This document shows positions 50,341 to 62,518 of a stretch of DNA of 64,000 nt, in pieces. The stretch comes from Trichomonas vaginalis G3. Lineage: Eukaryota > Parabasalia > Trichomonadida > Trichomonadidae. The stretch covers positions 3,543,962 to 3,607,961 of the forward strand of contig NC_067208.1 of assembly GCF_026262505.1 (NCBI RefSeq), read 5' to 3'. The position numbers and the translations under genes are program-made. Below the pieces are notes generated by a model, which saw only the letters and a list, made by a program, of their open reading frames with translations, had not been told where the DNA came from and ran no database searches. The stretch's first letter is position 1, and the number at the start of each line of letters is the position of its first letter.

Positions 50341-51209
50341 ATGAATCCTTACAAAGGGTATGTCGATCGAATTTACCTAATTGGTATTTCCAATCAGATT
50401 GAAGAAGGTAAAATGACATGGGAAGAAGCTTGCACCCATGTTCCCATCGCCCCAACCCTTCAATCAAATGATTTCAAATATTTAGATGTTTCAAAATCTT
50501 TTTTACAAAATCAATTTAGCTTACAGAATATCCCATTGCCTAAAGGCAAGAAAGGTCGTAGGGTCAATCCCTACGACCAAATCAAAGCTCTTGCTGTGAT
50601 ACATAACCACTGGGCCTTTCCCTGTGGTCAAACAAAACAATGGAAACGTTTGAAATTACAACAAATTGATGTATCTTATAGAGAAGTACGCAGATACTTC
50701 AAAGAAAATCATTTCACCAAGACGCGATTAGAGCATGCCGGGCCAGAAACAGCAGTAAGATATTGGGCGCTTTCACCCAATCTTATCTGGCACGCAGATG
50801 TTCATTATTTTAGGGGTTTCGTGGCCAGTATATTTATGGCATAATCGACGATTTTAGCCGCAAATTCCTAGCGTGTATACAAATACCAGATATGCTGGCA
50901 GCGACGACAGCGAACGTTGCGGCTTCCGCCTTCATTGAATTTGGCGCCCCTTATTGTTTCTGGACCGACAACGGTTCAGAAAATAGGGGCGCCTTTCAAG
51001 ATCTACTTGATCTTTGGGGCGTCCAATGGCGGCATACAGACTCTCATTCTCCCTACCAAAATGGGAAGATTGAGAGATTCTGGCCGACATTGGAGCGCCG
51101 CCAAAGCATTCAGGCTATTCCTGCCTTTATTTGGGAGTACAATAATAACACACCGCATGAAGATCTCCTAATTAATCCATTAACTGGAACAAATTACACG
51201 CCAAATTAA
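50341..51209 (+). pseudogene. DDE transposase (integrase-core), one frameshift
   Basis: Starts at ATG 50,341 (MNPYKGYVDRIYLIGISNQ). A predicted helix-turn-helix region lies at about residues 75-130 (DQIKALAVIHNHW, SYREVRRYFKENHF). The catalytic core has LIWHADVHYF (first Asp, about residue 153), then IYGIIDDFSRKF, WTDNGSENRG (second Asp) and SPYQNGKIERFW (Glu), the last two separated by 34 residues. It ends with a NNNTPHEDLLINPLTG tail. The frame breaks once, near 50,815-50,825, as if one base were lost. About 290 residues when read through. All three acidic residues are kept, so inactivation is recent. Confidence 0.85.
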
Positions 51210-51470
51210 ATGTATCAGCTGAAACCGAAATACACAAATGCAGATACAGAAAGGTTGTGGCAAATATGGGATACAGATACAGGCATGACCGCTGTTGACA
51301 CATTCACAGCGTAATAATAAACATAATTTTTTAATTTCATTTTTAACAAGTTTTTTTAATGTATGTAATGAATAATTCATTAGAATATGATAATGCACAT
51401 TGTAACAGAATAGAACAATCACCAAATTTTTTTTTGAAATTAAAAAATAAAAGTAAAAAGGAGTAGGGGT
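51210..51470. other. Noncoding spacer after the transposase
   Basis: AT-rich with poly-A/T runs. No gene seen. Confidence 0.4.
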
Positions 51471-51488
51471 AATTTTAGCTAAAAGTGA

Positions 51489-51523
51489 CACACCCGTGAA
51501 GGGTGTGATTACCGATCGGTAAT
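51489..51523. other. Hairpin followed by a 16-bp palindrome
   Basis: CACACCC-GTGAA-GGGTGTG (51,489-51,507) runs directly into ATTACCGATCGGTAAT (51,508-51,523), a perfect palindrome. Both stand out as GC-rich patches in AT-rich DNA, next to the left inverted end. Confidence 0.75.
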
Positions 51524-51876
51524 TTCGACAGTTTAGAATTTAAAATTTTTTATGGAACTGTTGCGAGTTTCATAAAGAATTTAAGGAATATAAGCAAAGA
51601 TTTGAATCAAAATCTTCGAACTAAGCCGATCGCTTCGCTCGCGGCTTTCTTTATTATTTTAAATTTGCATATTTCCATCAAAAGTTCATAAGGTAAAAAA
51701 TTTCGTTTATATTATTGCAAAATAAAATCTTCATTATTAAGATAAGTACCTTAATATGTACGTAAATTTTAATGAAATTTATACAACATTATAAAAATTT
51801 ATGAATAAAAACTTGATATAAAATAACATTTTTATTTTTACTAAGAAAAAAAAAGGTTTTGATAATAAATTTATTT

Positions 51877-52224
51877 TATTTCGAAAAAGTAGCAATAATC
51901 GTAAAAGGGTATTGATAGGCTTGCTAAGTAACTAATTTTAGCTGTCAAATACTTTTGTATTTTGAAGTAAATTAGTATAAATTTGTTTTTACTTTTATTT
52001 CGAAAAAGTAGCAATAATCGTAAAAGGGTATTGATAGGCTTGCTAAAGTAACTAATTTTAGCTGTCAAATACTTTTGTATTTTGAAGTAAATTAGTATAA
52101 ATTTGTTTTTACTTTTATTTCGAAAAAGTAACAATAATTGTAAAAGGGTATTGATAGGCTTGCTAAAGTAACTAATTTTAGCTGTCAAATACTTTTGTAT
52201 TTTGAAGTAAATTAGTATAAATTT
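51877..52224. repeat. Three tandem repeats of about 120 bp
   Basis: Units beginning near TTTCGAAAAAGTAGCAATAATCG recur at 51,877, 51,996 and 52,116 and contain GGGTATTGATAGGCTTGCTAA. The copies differ at only a few positions. A minus-strand frame crosses them but is only the repeat read as protein. Confidence 0.85.
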
Positions 52225-52266
52225 GATATTATTTTAACTCCCTTTGAAAACCTCAATTTTCCATAC

Positions 52267-52328
52267 AGAGGGAATGGGAATAGCATCCAATATTCCCTGA
52301 GAATGGTTGCGCATTCTCAGTTCCCTCT
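52267..52328. other. Three-way-junction (Y-shaped) DNA fold
   Basis: The outer stem AGAGGGAA (52,267) pairs with TTCCCTCT (52,321). Inside it are two perfect hairpins: GGGAATA with TATTCCC (52,276/52,291, 8-nt loop) and TGAGAATG with CATTCTCA (52,298/52,312, 6-nt loop). All 23 pairs are perfect and almost no bases are left unpaired at the junction. Confidence 0.8.
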
Positions 52329-52524
52329 ATATTTCGAACGAAGCTCTCATCGGTCTTTTTTTAATACTAAACGTTTTTTTTTCTGTCACTTTTAGCTAAA
52401 ATTTGGGTTTGCCTTATTTTAGATACACAATCGATGTACTGAAGAATAATCCGGTAAAATGATGATATAAAATTAGATTATTTTACAAGTAGCTAAAAGA
52501 ATAAAACTATAATATAAAATGTAA

Positions 52525-53767
52525 TAAACAGAAATTCATCAAAAGTGACAGCTCTCAATTTTTTGACATTTGTAAATTCTAAATTGAATGAGAAAAATGA
52601 AATAATACTAAGCATAATACAATATTCTAGATTTAATTATAATTAGGAAAAAGTTAGTTTTGAGAGTACTTTTCATAGGCATATAGAATGAAATCTTCTA
52701 AAATAATATCACATAAACTCATATTATTTTCTAATATATAACTATTTTGTATAAAAATCAAATTCAATGATCTTAAAAGCGAAGGATAAACCTCAAAATT
52801 TACGAATATAATGAGTGGGAATATAATGCTTATCTATCATAAAACCATATGAAATATTAATTTTTGCTTTACGCCTAATTTTTGACGACAATTAGCAAAA
52901 AATGTTAAATGTTAACACTCAGTCCATTTGAATATGAAAAATAAAATTGACTTTGATTAAATGTTTTTATTTATCATGCAATTCTTCTTGCGACCAAAGA
53001 TTTGAATAAAAGTTCAAAAAATAAGATAGCTTAAAAAATAATATACGGTAGTGTTTACTAATAATGAATAGTATATAAATTCTATTAAAATGGATTTGAT
53101 CCAAAAAAAATATAAAACCAAAAATAATTGTTATAATTTAAATGAAGAAGTAATTTAAAACGATTTTATTTATGATCAAATTTTATATATTTTTTTGGAT
53201 CAAATCCATTTTAATAGAATTTATATACTATTCATCTATTAGTAAACACTACCGTATATTATTTTTTAAGCTATCTTATTTTTTGAACTTTTATTCAAAT
53301 CTTTGGTCGCAAGAAGAATTGCATGATAAATAAAAACATTTAATCAAAGTCAATTTTATTTTTCATATTCAAATGGACTGAGTGTTAACATTTAACATTT
53401 TTTGCTAATTGTCGTCAAAAATTAGGCGTAAAGCAAAAATTGATATTTCATATGGTTTTATGATAGATAAGCATTATATTCCCACTCATTATATTCGTAA
53501 ATTTTGAGGTTTATCCTTCGCTTTTAAGATCATTGAATTTGATTTTTATACAAAATAGTTATATATTAGAAAATAATATGAGTTTATGTGATATTATTTT
53601 TCAGAAGATTTTGTGTTCTTCTTCAGAATTTTATTTTTTTATTAAAAAGAATCTTTACAAAATCTACATTTACTTTAATTAATATTTAAAAACGTGCTCT
53701 ATCAAAAGTTCCAAAAATTCAATATTTTAGCTTTTCTGAGGTGTCACTTTTGATGAATTTCTGTTTA
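52525..53767. repeat. Foldback structure with perfect 26-bp inverted ends and 430-bp arms
   Basis: The ends TAAACAGAAATTCATC (52,525, continuing with AAAAGTGACA) and its exact reverse complement (53,742-53,767) enclose a second inverted repeat: 52,689-53,117 against 53,184-53,613, with a 65-bp loop. No coding. It shares the inner end AAAAGTGACA with the structure at 51,471. It could be a foldback transposon. Confidence 0.75.
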
Positions 53768-54707
53768 CAACATAAAATAAATGAAGTTTAATGAAACAAT
53801 CAAGGTTAAATCGATAATAAAGATTTTTATTTTATATCAGTATTGAGAAGAAGTAACAGCTGACACTTGGTAGACAACTTCTTTATGTCTAGAAAATTCT
53901 ATCTTGCCTTTTATTTTTTTCTCGCTGTGAAACGTATTCGGTCATTTTTTTAAAAATTAATTTTTTGTTAGAGATAAGAGCTAAAACTCGGTAAACAACT
54001 TCTTTATGTCTAGAAAATTCTATCTTGCCTTTTATTTTTTTCTCGCTGTGAAACGTATTCGGTCATTTTTTTAAAAATTAATTTTTTGTTAGAGATAAGA
54101 GCTAAAACTTTGCAGACAACTTCCCCATGTCTAGCAAATTTAAAATTCGTCTCCCATTTTTATATATTTGGTTTAGAATGTTCGAAAATGCGTAATATGG
54201 TCATTAATATTAATTGAAAAGAACCTTGAATTAATTCAATCTGATCTCACAAAATATTTTAAATTACAAACTTTGTAGTTTGAATAGATAATTAGTATTA
54301 AACTCAAATAACTAGTTTATTTTTGAATAAAAATTATTTGAATTTATTCAATTTTGTGAATTTTCCTTCAAAAATCAAGTTTAAATATCTTATTTGCCAT
54401 ATAATTATAAATACAATGAAACATATTCGAAATTGAAAAGAATGACTTTTTCTGTTCTTTCAATCATTCAATTTGAATTTTGCAATATTGGATTTCTCAT
54501 TAAATAGCTATTAAAAACAACAAGCAATTTAACTTACATTCAAATTTATTTGTGTTATATTCAATCTTCTCAAAACTTATAATTTTCGGCTATAGCATGA
54601 TTATATGCTATATAATATAATAAACCTATAATAGTATCATTCTTTCAATTATTTGAAGAGAAAACCGAAAAAATCTATTTTCGGTCTATAACAATAAATA
54701 ATAAAAG

Positions 54708-55061
54708 TGAAATTTGATTAATGAATTGCAAGCAATAAACATGATATATAAAAAGCTTACAAATTAAAAGCTATTTTTTGAAAGTGTTAATTCAATAATG
54801 ATTAGAAATTGAATACTTTTAATCAGCAATGAAATTTTTGAATATCAATTATGCAGTGGGAAATATTATGTAAAATCTTTATATTAAAATTTATAGAGAT
54901 AAAAATATAGTGATGTCAAGCCGTTTTACCGTTTAACCCGTAAAATTTAATTCCTTATATTAGCTATAATTGTCGAATATTTAAAAAATTCAATAATCAG
55001 CCATCATTGAATTTATTGTGGCTTTTTCAAATTAAAATTAAATTCAATCAAAGTATATTGC
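54708..55061. other. AT-rich intergenic, no gene seen
   Basis: Between the transposon's right target duplication and the gene at 55,062. Only AT-rich sequence, with no clear initiator before the next ATG. Confidence 0.4.
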
Positions 55062-55523
55062 ATGAATCCATCCAAAGACTATGTTCAAATTATTCTTGCA
55101 ACAAGGAAACTCAACAAGCATAAAAGAAGCTCGAGTCAGAGCTTACGTGACCACGACCGTATTCTAAAGCGTCTTCAATCGAATTCAATCATGCCTGATT
55201 ATGTATGCGCATACTTGGAGAAAACTCTTAAAAAGCATGTAACATTGGCATCCTTGCTATCTATTGCCAGACCAATAGTCAATGACCTGAACTTAAAAAT
55301 GGATCGCCTTGCAAAGCGCAATAGGGATGCTCTTTTGTGCTGGTTTGCCGAAAATTGGGATTATATCTATCCATATATATCTATGAATGATTATAGATAT
55401 GATAATTGCTTGCAAAATGGAGATTCCGATACGATTCAGGAGAAAGAACTCAGAACTGAAGAGGTAAGTCTATCTCATTCCTTTAATCCATTGGATGTAA
55501 CCTCATTGCTCAATGTTCATTAA
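55062..55523 (+). CDS. Unrecognised basic helical protein
   Basis: 153 residues from ATG (MNPSKDYVQIILATRKLNKH). The first 100 residues are basic and helical (KRSSSQSLRDHDRILKRLQS, YLEKTLKKHVTLASLLSI, KMDRLAKRNRDALLCWFAENWD), then an acidic, less ordered tail. The Arg/Lys-rich RNRDALLCWFAENWD helix looks like a DNA-binding recognition helix, but I cannot assign a family. It stands alone between a transposon and an empty 1.8-kb stretch, and its codon use is more GC-rich than the DNA around it, which supports a real gene. No signal peptide or membrane segment. Confidence 0.65.
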   Translation: MNPSKDYVQIILATRKLNKHKRSSSQSLRDHDRILKRLQSNSIMPDYVCAYLEKTLKKHVTLASLLSIARPIVNDLNLKMDRLAKRNRDALLCWFAENWDYIYPYISMNDYRYDNCLQNGDSDTIQEKELRTEEVSLSHSFNPLDVTSLLNVH

Positions 55524-57355
55524 TATCATCTTTGCAACATTTTCATATTCTCAAATTTATATTACAGTTGTTAAAGATTTATAAAATTTGTTTGTATATA
55601 AACTATAACAGATATATGTTGATAAATAATGCATTTATTAATCTAGATATAGATGACTTTATAAGAATTTTAAGATGAAAGTGTTTATTGAGCGTAATAG
55701 TGAGAATATCATGTAAACCTGATGCATATTAGAAAAACAATACATTGTGGACATGATGGTCACAAAAATATGTCAATCCGATAGGATCAAATTCGAAAAT
55801 GAAAGTTAGATAAAATTGTAATAAATAACATATATGTACTTTATGAATATCATATTTTCATAAAATCTAACCTTCAAAGTAAAAAGGAAAAATAAATTTC
55901 TAAAAAAAATATAAATATCTTGAAATTATTGAGAGAATGATTCTTTGATTGAATGATAAGTTTCAAAATGAAAAAAATTAAAAGGGGAGCTTCGTTATTT
56001 TAATTTTGTAAAAAATTCGGAAATGAAAATGAATAATTTGAAAACTTGAATAAATGATATTTGTTTGGGAACCTAGAAACCTATTGAAAAAGAATGGCCG
56101 CTGATTCGGGATTTTAAATTTGAAACAAATGGGGAAAAATAAAAAGATTGATAAATTCTATTATTTTTGTAACAATGATGCTTGTTTCCCTTTTGTTTGG
56201 TAAAAATGAGCATGAATAAAAAATAATAATAAATGAGCTAAAAATGATGAGAATTTTGATGCTTCTCATGTAGCCATGTGAAATATGACGATAACAATCA
56301 CTGAAGCTTAGAAAATCTCATTAAATATAAAGAGTAAAAATGCACTAACATCACATTCAATCAAAGATTTCGGTTTTAAACAAATTTTAAGAACATTTTA
56401 AATTTTCCAAAAGGCATTGAATTAATAAACGCAAATATTCCTAAAGATAATTGATCGTATGGTTATGAAATTAATAAAAAATCAAAAAACATTTACGATT
56501 CTTTCAAATTTATGTCATTCTCCAAATTTATTTTCAATAACATTTTGATTTCCAATTTATGAGTGTATATTTTGTATCAATTATTTATTAAATCAATAAT
56601 TTGTAAACTTCTGAAAATGTAAGTATTCAAATGATTTGTAAGGCTTTCGCAAATTGAGTTATCTGATAATTCTTGTTATAATTCTTATACTACAAAAACT
56701 TGAATAAAAACTTTTTTCAAATTTATGTTCTTAATAATTTTTTAAATGCTTATCCTCTCGCTATCTCAATTTTCTAAGCAAACTAAACCTTCTAAAAGTG
56801 ATTGATATTATATTACGATGATTTCATTTCTTTTTCAAAAAGGAATTGAATTTTTATAATTTGGCAAAGTAATGAAAAAATCTCTAGTGTTAATGGATGA
56901 AATTTCGATCCATAATTGTATTCAGATTGAATTTCTCCAACGTAAAATAAATAGTTTGAGCGTAATGTCATTAGAATAAGATGTAATGTGATTACCTTAT
57001 TCATAATCCATGAGCAGTTAAGTTATACGATGATTTTTTACATATCGAAATTTAATTATCATTTGTTTTTATGTTATCTCATTTATTTTGTGAATATTCA
57101 TGTAATGAACCACTCAAATTAGAGTGATCTCTCCATATAACTTCCAAATTTAATTTTTCGAAATCAAGAACTCATAATATTCAATAATGGGCAATTTATT
57201 ATAAATTACATAATATATATAATGTATATAACGAGAATTTGATCCTTTTTATTATTTTAAAATTTTTATCCGAAATTTATCAGAGTTTCTTACGATTCGT
57301 TCATATAACATAAAATAATTCTATATATTTATTATAAATAAAACAAAATAAAACA
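55524..57355. other. 1.8 kb without genes
   Basis: AT-rich on both strands with only short chance frames (the longest about 63 codons at 56,813-57,004, without conserved features). No repeat structure noticed. Confidence 0.5.
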
Positions 57356-60300
57356 TTATATATCTATGTTGATGGATTTAATGAATCCATCTTCAGTTGT
57401 TATCAACAATGTACTGAGTATTTCACTATACTCGACACATAAAACATTTGTGAATATTTCACAAGGTACAGTTTTGACTTTGAGACTGGAAACTTCTATA
57501 ACGGAAACCCAGCCATAATCCAAATGGAAACAAACAACGAAATCTTCCAAATTCTTTGTTTTGAACACTTTCATGTTTGAGCATTTGTTCAGAGACACTG
57601 AACCGTATTGTTGGCAATCTATTGTCATAAAAATCAAACGATGTTTTTCATTTGCTGTATCATTTGCATGACAAATAATTGCTCCTAAAGTTGGAGAAAC
57701 AGAAACATCCAACAAAGGCAAATCAATTGTTGTTGAATGTGCTAAAATTCCATCATTCGATGAATAAACTAATACAGTTCCATCTTCTGTTCCGCAAACA
57801 ACTGTGTGGAAAACAGAAGAAACACAAATACAACTTGGAAAATCTCTAAACAAATTAATATGACAAACATTTCGCTCCGAAATCCCAAAAACATCAACAA
57901 CATTATCATTGTCACATAAAGCAATTAAATGGCCATCAGATGAAATATGAGTTATCATAGAAAATCCAGTTTCTATTGTTACGGTTTTTCCACTTTTTGA
58001 GTTAATTACGATTAAATCTCCTCCACCTAAACTAACGAAGAATTTATGATTAGAAGAGATTGCGTTATTTATCACGTTCAATCTCGTTTTCGTTTGAGAA
58101 AGTGAAGAAATTTTTTCTTCTTCTAATAAACTCAAAACAGAATGAAAAATTATTCCTTCTCGATTTAAAACGTGACATTGCGGTTTGCCATTTAAATCTG
58201 TAAATGTTGCTGTTACAGCTTTGGAGTATTTCATGTCAAAATGAAATTGGAAGCCGGCTTGACGATATTCATTTGATTTCTTGGAATTTCATATCCCAAA
58301 AACGTGACAAGCCATAATTTCACATTATCATTATTTGATTCAAGTAAAGAACGATTTCTAGCTATTTCCATGATATCTCCTTTCGTATAACAATCGGAAG
58401 AACCAGATTCTATGAAACTAGGAGGTTGTGGGAATATAGGTTGTGAGTCTATTTCTAAAGAAGATCTTCCAATTGTCATGGTCAAATAAGAAATGAAATA
58501 AAGTGTCGAAATTTCACCTTTTTCCCAAAATTCTGTCAATGGTTTCGATTCTGGATTTGAAAACATTATTTTCTTTGTGTTTTTGTTATTTAATGTTTTC
58601 AGTTTCGTAAATAACCAATTAACATTTCCTTTGACACTTAAAATAAATAATAAACCGTCAACGGTTAAAATATACAATTTTGAAATTAAATTATTTGTTG
58701 AAATGACGTGAACAACTTCTTTCAAAGGAACTAAATGGTCATCAATAATCAAACATGATGCAGACACTTTGATTTTTGTCATTTTATTCGTCAAAACCAT
58801 TTCACAAGGCATTTCTAAAATAAAATCTTCTTGTAAATCAAATTGCAAATCTTCAAAAATTTTCTTGTTGACTCTTTTCGTTTTTGCTGCGAATAAACCA
58901 TAACAAAGTGTTTTATCAACTTCATATTCTCCTAAATTAGAAGGAGGAGGTGACCACGGACCTCTCTCGGAATTCAATGTTTCCCATAATTTAATCCATA
59001 GTTTATGTCCTGTTTCTTCTATTGAATTTTGGCGGTTTATTATGGTCACTTCATGTCCTAAGTAAATTTTCTCAGATTTTTCAATTATTTCGGCTAAACT
59101 ATTCATAAAATCATAAAAATAATCTCTGTTATTAATAGAAATATCGAAAAACGTGACAAATTGACCAAAAATTTTGTTATAACTTTCACAATTAATTCTT
59201 GTTGGTTGGAATTTTGGTCCTAGATTAATTTGCGAGAAAATGGAATGATAACTAATTAAATCTATTTCATCTTTGTAATTTAACAGTTCTTTTTCAGTCA
59301 AATCTATTTTTTCCAAGTGAATTTTAACAATTCTTGGTTCATTTCTCAAAAGAAAAGCAGACAAAATCAAATCTATTCCCAAAACTCTGCGGCAATTATA
59401 TTTCTCGAAAACAGACAAACAACAAATAGCTAGTTCTAAGTGTTTCCACTTATCATTTTCTCCAAAAACTAAACCAAATTTTGTTAATTCACTTTGTTTT
59501 GGTTTCAAAAATTTTGGAATTGAAAATTCTTCAAATTTTTTTTTTCTTCGAATTTATTTTTCGGAGAAGAGAAGAAAATTTCTTTTGATGCAGTTATGAT
59601 GAATTTTTCGGCTTCTTCATTTTCCATTTCGAAATTAGTAAAGTAATAAACGAAAAGAGTTTGTTTGATATTAAAACAAAACTCTGTAAAACTTCCAAAC
59701 ATCGAATTTAAACAACTTACTGCTAATTCAAATCTTTTTCGATTCTTTTTGATGAAATAATCACAAATTAATGTTTTGTCATTCAGCTCATCGAATAAAA
59801 TGAAAGGCCAAATTGTTGGGAAAACTTCTTCAGCAATTGGCAAAATTTTCAAAATATTGACAATTTTTTCTGTCAAATTTAATTTGACGGACAATAAAAC
59901 CGCCAAAGGTAAAATTGCTGCATCATATTGTAATATTGACATAACATTTTCAAAGAAATTCAAATCCATTTTCTCAAGAAAATTCTGGTAAAAAGATATC
60001 TGCAGTTTGTACAAATAATTATTCGACAACAATTTCGCGTTTTTGCATGTCATTGTTATTGTAAAAGCAAATTGAATAAGTTTGTTTGAATTTTTTGACA
60101 ACAAAATAATAGCAAACAAATAAAAAAGAGGAGATTCCAAATTAAAATGTAAAGAAGAAGGGGAATCAACAATTACTTGTAAAATTACTTCACAAACTTT
60201 TTCGATTTGTTTTTCATCTTTCGTTTTCTTGCAGAATTCAACTAAAGAATAAAAATCAGTTTCATTAAAATCATCTGATAAAAAAGTGACAAAATTTGTA

Positions 60301-62518
60301 ATAAATTTTGACGACATTTTTTGATTTGTAATTTTGGATTTCTGATGATTTTTTCATCAATTTTTTCTTTTTCGTAATAATAATAAATCTTCAAATAATC
60401 CAAAATATCAGAAACAGATCTCATATTTCTTGCCAAATTTAAATTATTTGGGAAAATACTTTGAGACCATAATTGTAAAATTCTTAAATGTAAATTTGGA
60501 TTCAACAAAAACAAAAATCTAACATTACATAATACGCAATCAAACAATTATTGTTGTAGCATGTCAACTTTGAAACTTGTCAAAGAAACAATTAATTGAT
60601 TATAAGTTTTCAAACTAAATTTTTCTATCCAATATTTCATAATTAAATAAATAAAAATATGAAATCCATGTGCATGATAAAACAATATCTGGCTGTCTGT
60701 TGAATACATAACAATATTAATTAATAAACACAAAGCGCTGTCAAATTGTAAATCAAACTTTTCTCCATTAGAATATCTTAAATCATTCATAGAAAACAAA
60801 GGTAATAAACAAGCAACACCACATCTTTCTATTATTATATCTACAAATCCATTCCTTATTTTGTTGGATGGATCATGAAAATCATTAAAAAACAAATAAG
60901 GTGAAAAAGGAAGATTTTGTTGGTTTTCAAATCCAATTTCATATATTTTCATAACTTCTTTGTAATATAACAATCTAAATAATCCTGTATTCGTAACTCT
61001 GCTTGGTACAGGAACATTCTCAGATAGTTTTCCACCAAATTCCATAACAGCATTTTCCCAATGTGAAGTGAAGTCTAAAAGTGTCACTCTCATTTGGTCG
61101 GATTCATTAGAATTAACAGCATAAGTTATCATACCTGTATTTTCATCCTTTGAGTAAGAAATTGCGACAAAATGCCAATGATTCAGTTGTAAATTCACTG
61201 AAATTTTTCCTTGGCTTTCAAAATCTCCGTTTGTTTGATGAAAATAAATTTTTGTTCCTTGTAAAAAAATTCCTATTGCGTCATTTCCATCTGAAATCTC
61301 CCAAATGTTAACTTTATAACTATTCTCATTCTGCGCTATCCATACCCATGCAGTAACAGTAAATCCATCTTTCGTTAAATCTTTGCCATCAAGTTTATTT
61401 TTGACAGAAAAACCGTTTAATGTCAAACAACTTTTTGGTTCATTCAAAGAAGTCGAAGCAATGTAATTCAAACAATCAAAATACTTCAGTTGGTAATTAG
61501 AAATTGTGTTGTTTGTTGTCGGTGTCAAAAGTGAGATGAACTTTATGGCCGATACAGCATTTGAATACATAACCGCAGTCATTCCATAAATATTAAGAAA
61601 AATTCCGATTGTTTCTTCATCCAAAGTCGGCGATTTCTTTTCTTCTTCCAATATATCTGTCAAAAATTTTGACAAATCTATAGAAGCGAATTTTTGGATA
61701 TTTACAGGGGAGAATTTACACAAATTCAAAGCGAAATCGGCAACATCTTTAATTTTCTTTGTATTGTAAAACATCAAAATCATTACTTTCAAAGCTATTG
61801 GTTGTTTCACAATAAATGTTGGGAATATCGCTGATACGATGTCTCCTGCTAATAATTGTATCATTCTCACAAATAAAACATCATCGTTTTTGTCAGAAAA
61901 AATTGTAGATCTTTCTGTTAACGGAACATTAAATGTATAAAAAGGTGACATTATTGCCAAAAACGTTGCACACGTTTCAAAAAGGGTTGTAAGGATATCG
62001 GGGCGTAGCATTACCTGTATAATTGATGGACAGATCGGGGAGAATATGATACACATGTTTCTTCGAATTGCCAAGTTGTCATTTAACATATTCAGTAAAT
62101 TCAACAACAATTCAGCATGTTTCGGAGAAGGAAGGCTCGAAATAGTCAACGCTATTACACTCTGAAGCGGAGAAATGAACTCAGCTGATCTAGTTATCTG
62201 GATATAAGATGAAATAATTTCGATTGCGTAATTTTGCAAATTCTCTTCGAACAAAAACGACAACATACACTGTAGAAAAAAGCTGTCGCTAAAGAAAATC
62301 TCAAAAATCCTTTGGTCGTTCATGAGATGTTTAATGAAGATGAAATAAGCTGTTCTGGCTATTTCAATCTCATCAACATTGGATTCGTTGTTCGTTACAT
62401 GTAGTTTCTGGTAGAAACTCCCAATTTGGGAAAATAATTTTGGTAAAATTGAGTCTTTTTTAATGTGTTTTCCTATGGAAACTACTTTGTTTGATAGCCT
62501 ATTCAACACTTCTGCCAT
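57356..62518 (-). pseudogene. BEACH-family protein (WD40-BEACH type), spread over several frames
   Basis: Read from 62,518 (ATG, MAEVLNRLSNKVVS): helical armadillo-like region, a LamG/ConA-like domain (FTVTAWVWIAQNE, IYFHQTNGDF, NHWHFVAISYSKDE), more helices, then WIKLWETLNSERGPWSPP, the usual lead-in to a PH-BEACH module, a short BEACH segment (LTEFWEKGEISTLYFISYLT, SQPIFP, then LLESNNDNVKLWLVTFLGYEIPR) and a C-terminal WD40 region (57,356-58,234). About 1700 residues. One in-frame TAA (60,548) and three frame changes (near 60,320, 59,535 and 58,240) interrupt it. The middle of the BEACH domain, about 170 residues including its most conserved part, is missing. BEACH proteins act in vesicle traffic. 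Confidence 0.8.

Larger units (their letters stand above)
51471..52403. mobile_element. Nested noncoding sequence with perfect 20-bp inverted ends
   Basis: AATTTTAGCTAAAAGTGACA at 51,471-51,490 is answered by its exact reverse complement at 52,384-52,403. Between them there is no gene, but there are a hairpin and palindrome (51,489-51,523), a GC-rich stem (51,624-51,647), three 120-bp tandem repeats and a three-way-junction fold (52,267-52,328). No clear target duplication. It may be a separate nested element or a structured part of the host transposon. Confidence 0.6.
49226..54693. mobile_element. IS481-like DNA transposon with long inverted repeats
   Basis: 5468 bp. The ends read TGTTATAGACCGAAAATAG...CTATTTTCGGTCTATAACA. 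A perfect 14-bp direct repeat ATAAATAATAAAAG flanks it (49,212-49,225 and 54,694-54,707). The inverted arms are about 925 and 824 bp (49,226-50,150 and 53,870-54,693) and are highly similar. Inside lie a DDE transposase (50,341-51,209) and two further inverted-repeat structures. TGT...ACA ends, a long target duplication and an integrase-like transposase agree with the bacterial IS481 group and its eukaryotic relatives; Ginger or IS3EU are the alternatives. Confidence 0.8.

Noticed and set aside
51871-52188. Minus-strand frame of 105 codons with internal protein repeats
   Set aside because: It reads straight through the 120-bp tandem repeats; a repeat without stops, not a gene.
52267-52328. 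tRNA-like cloverleaf
   Set aside because: It has only two inner arms, no T-loop GTTCRA or anticodon-arm features, and a non-tRNA length; a structured DNA element fits better.
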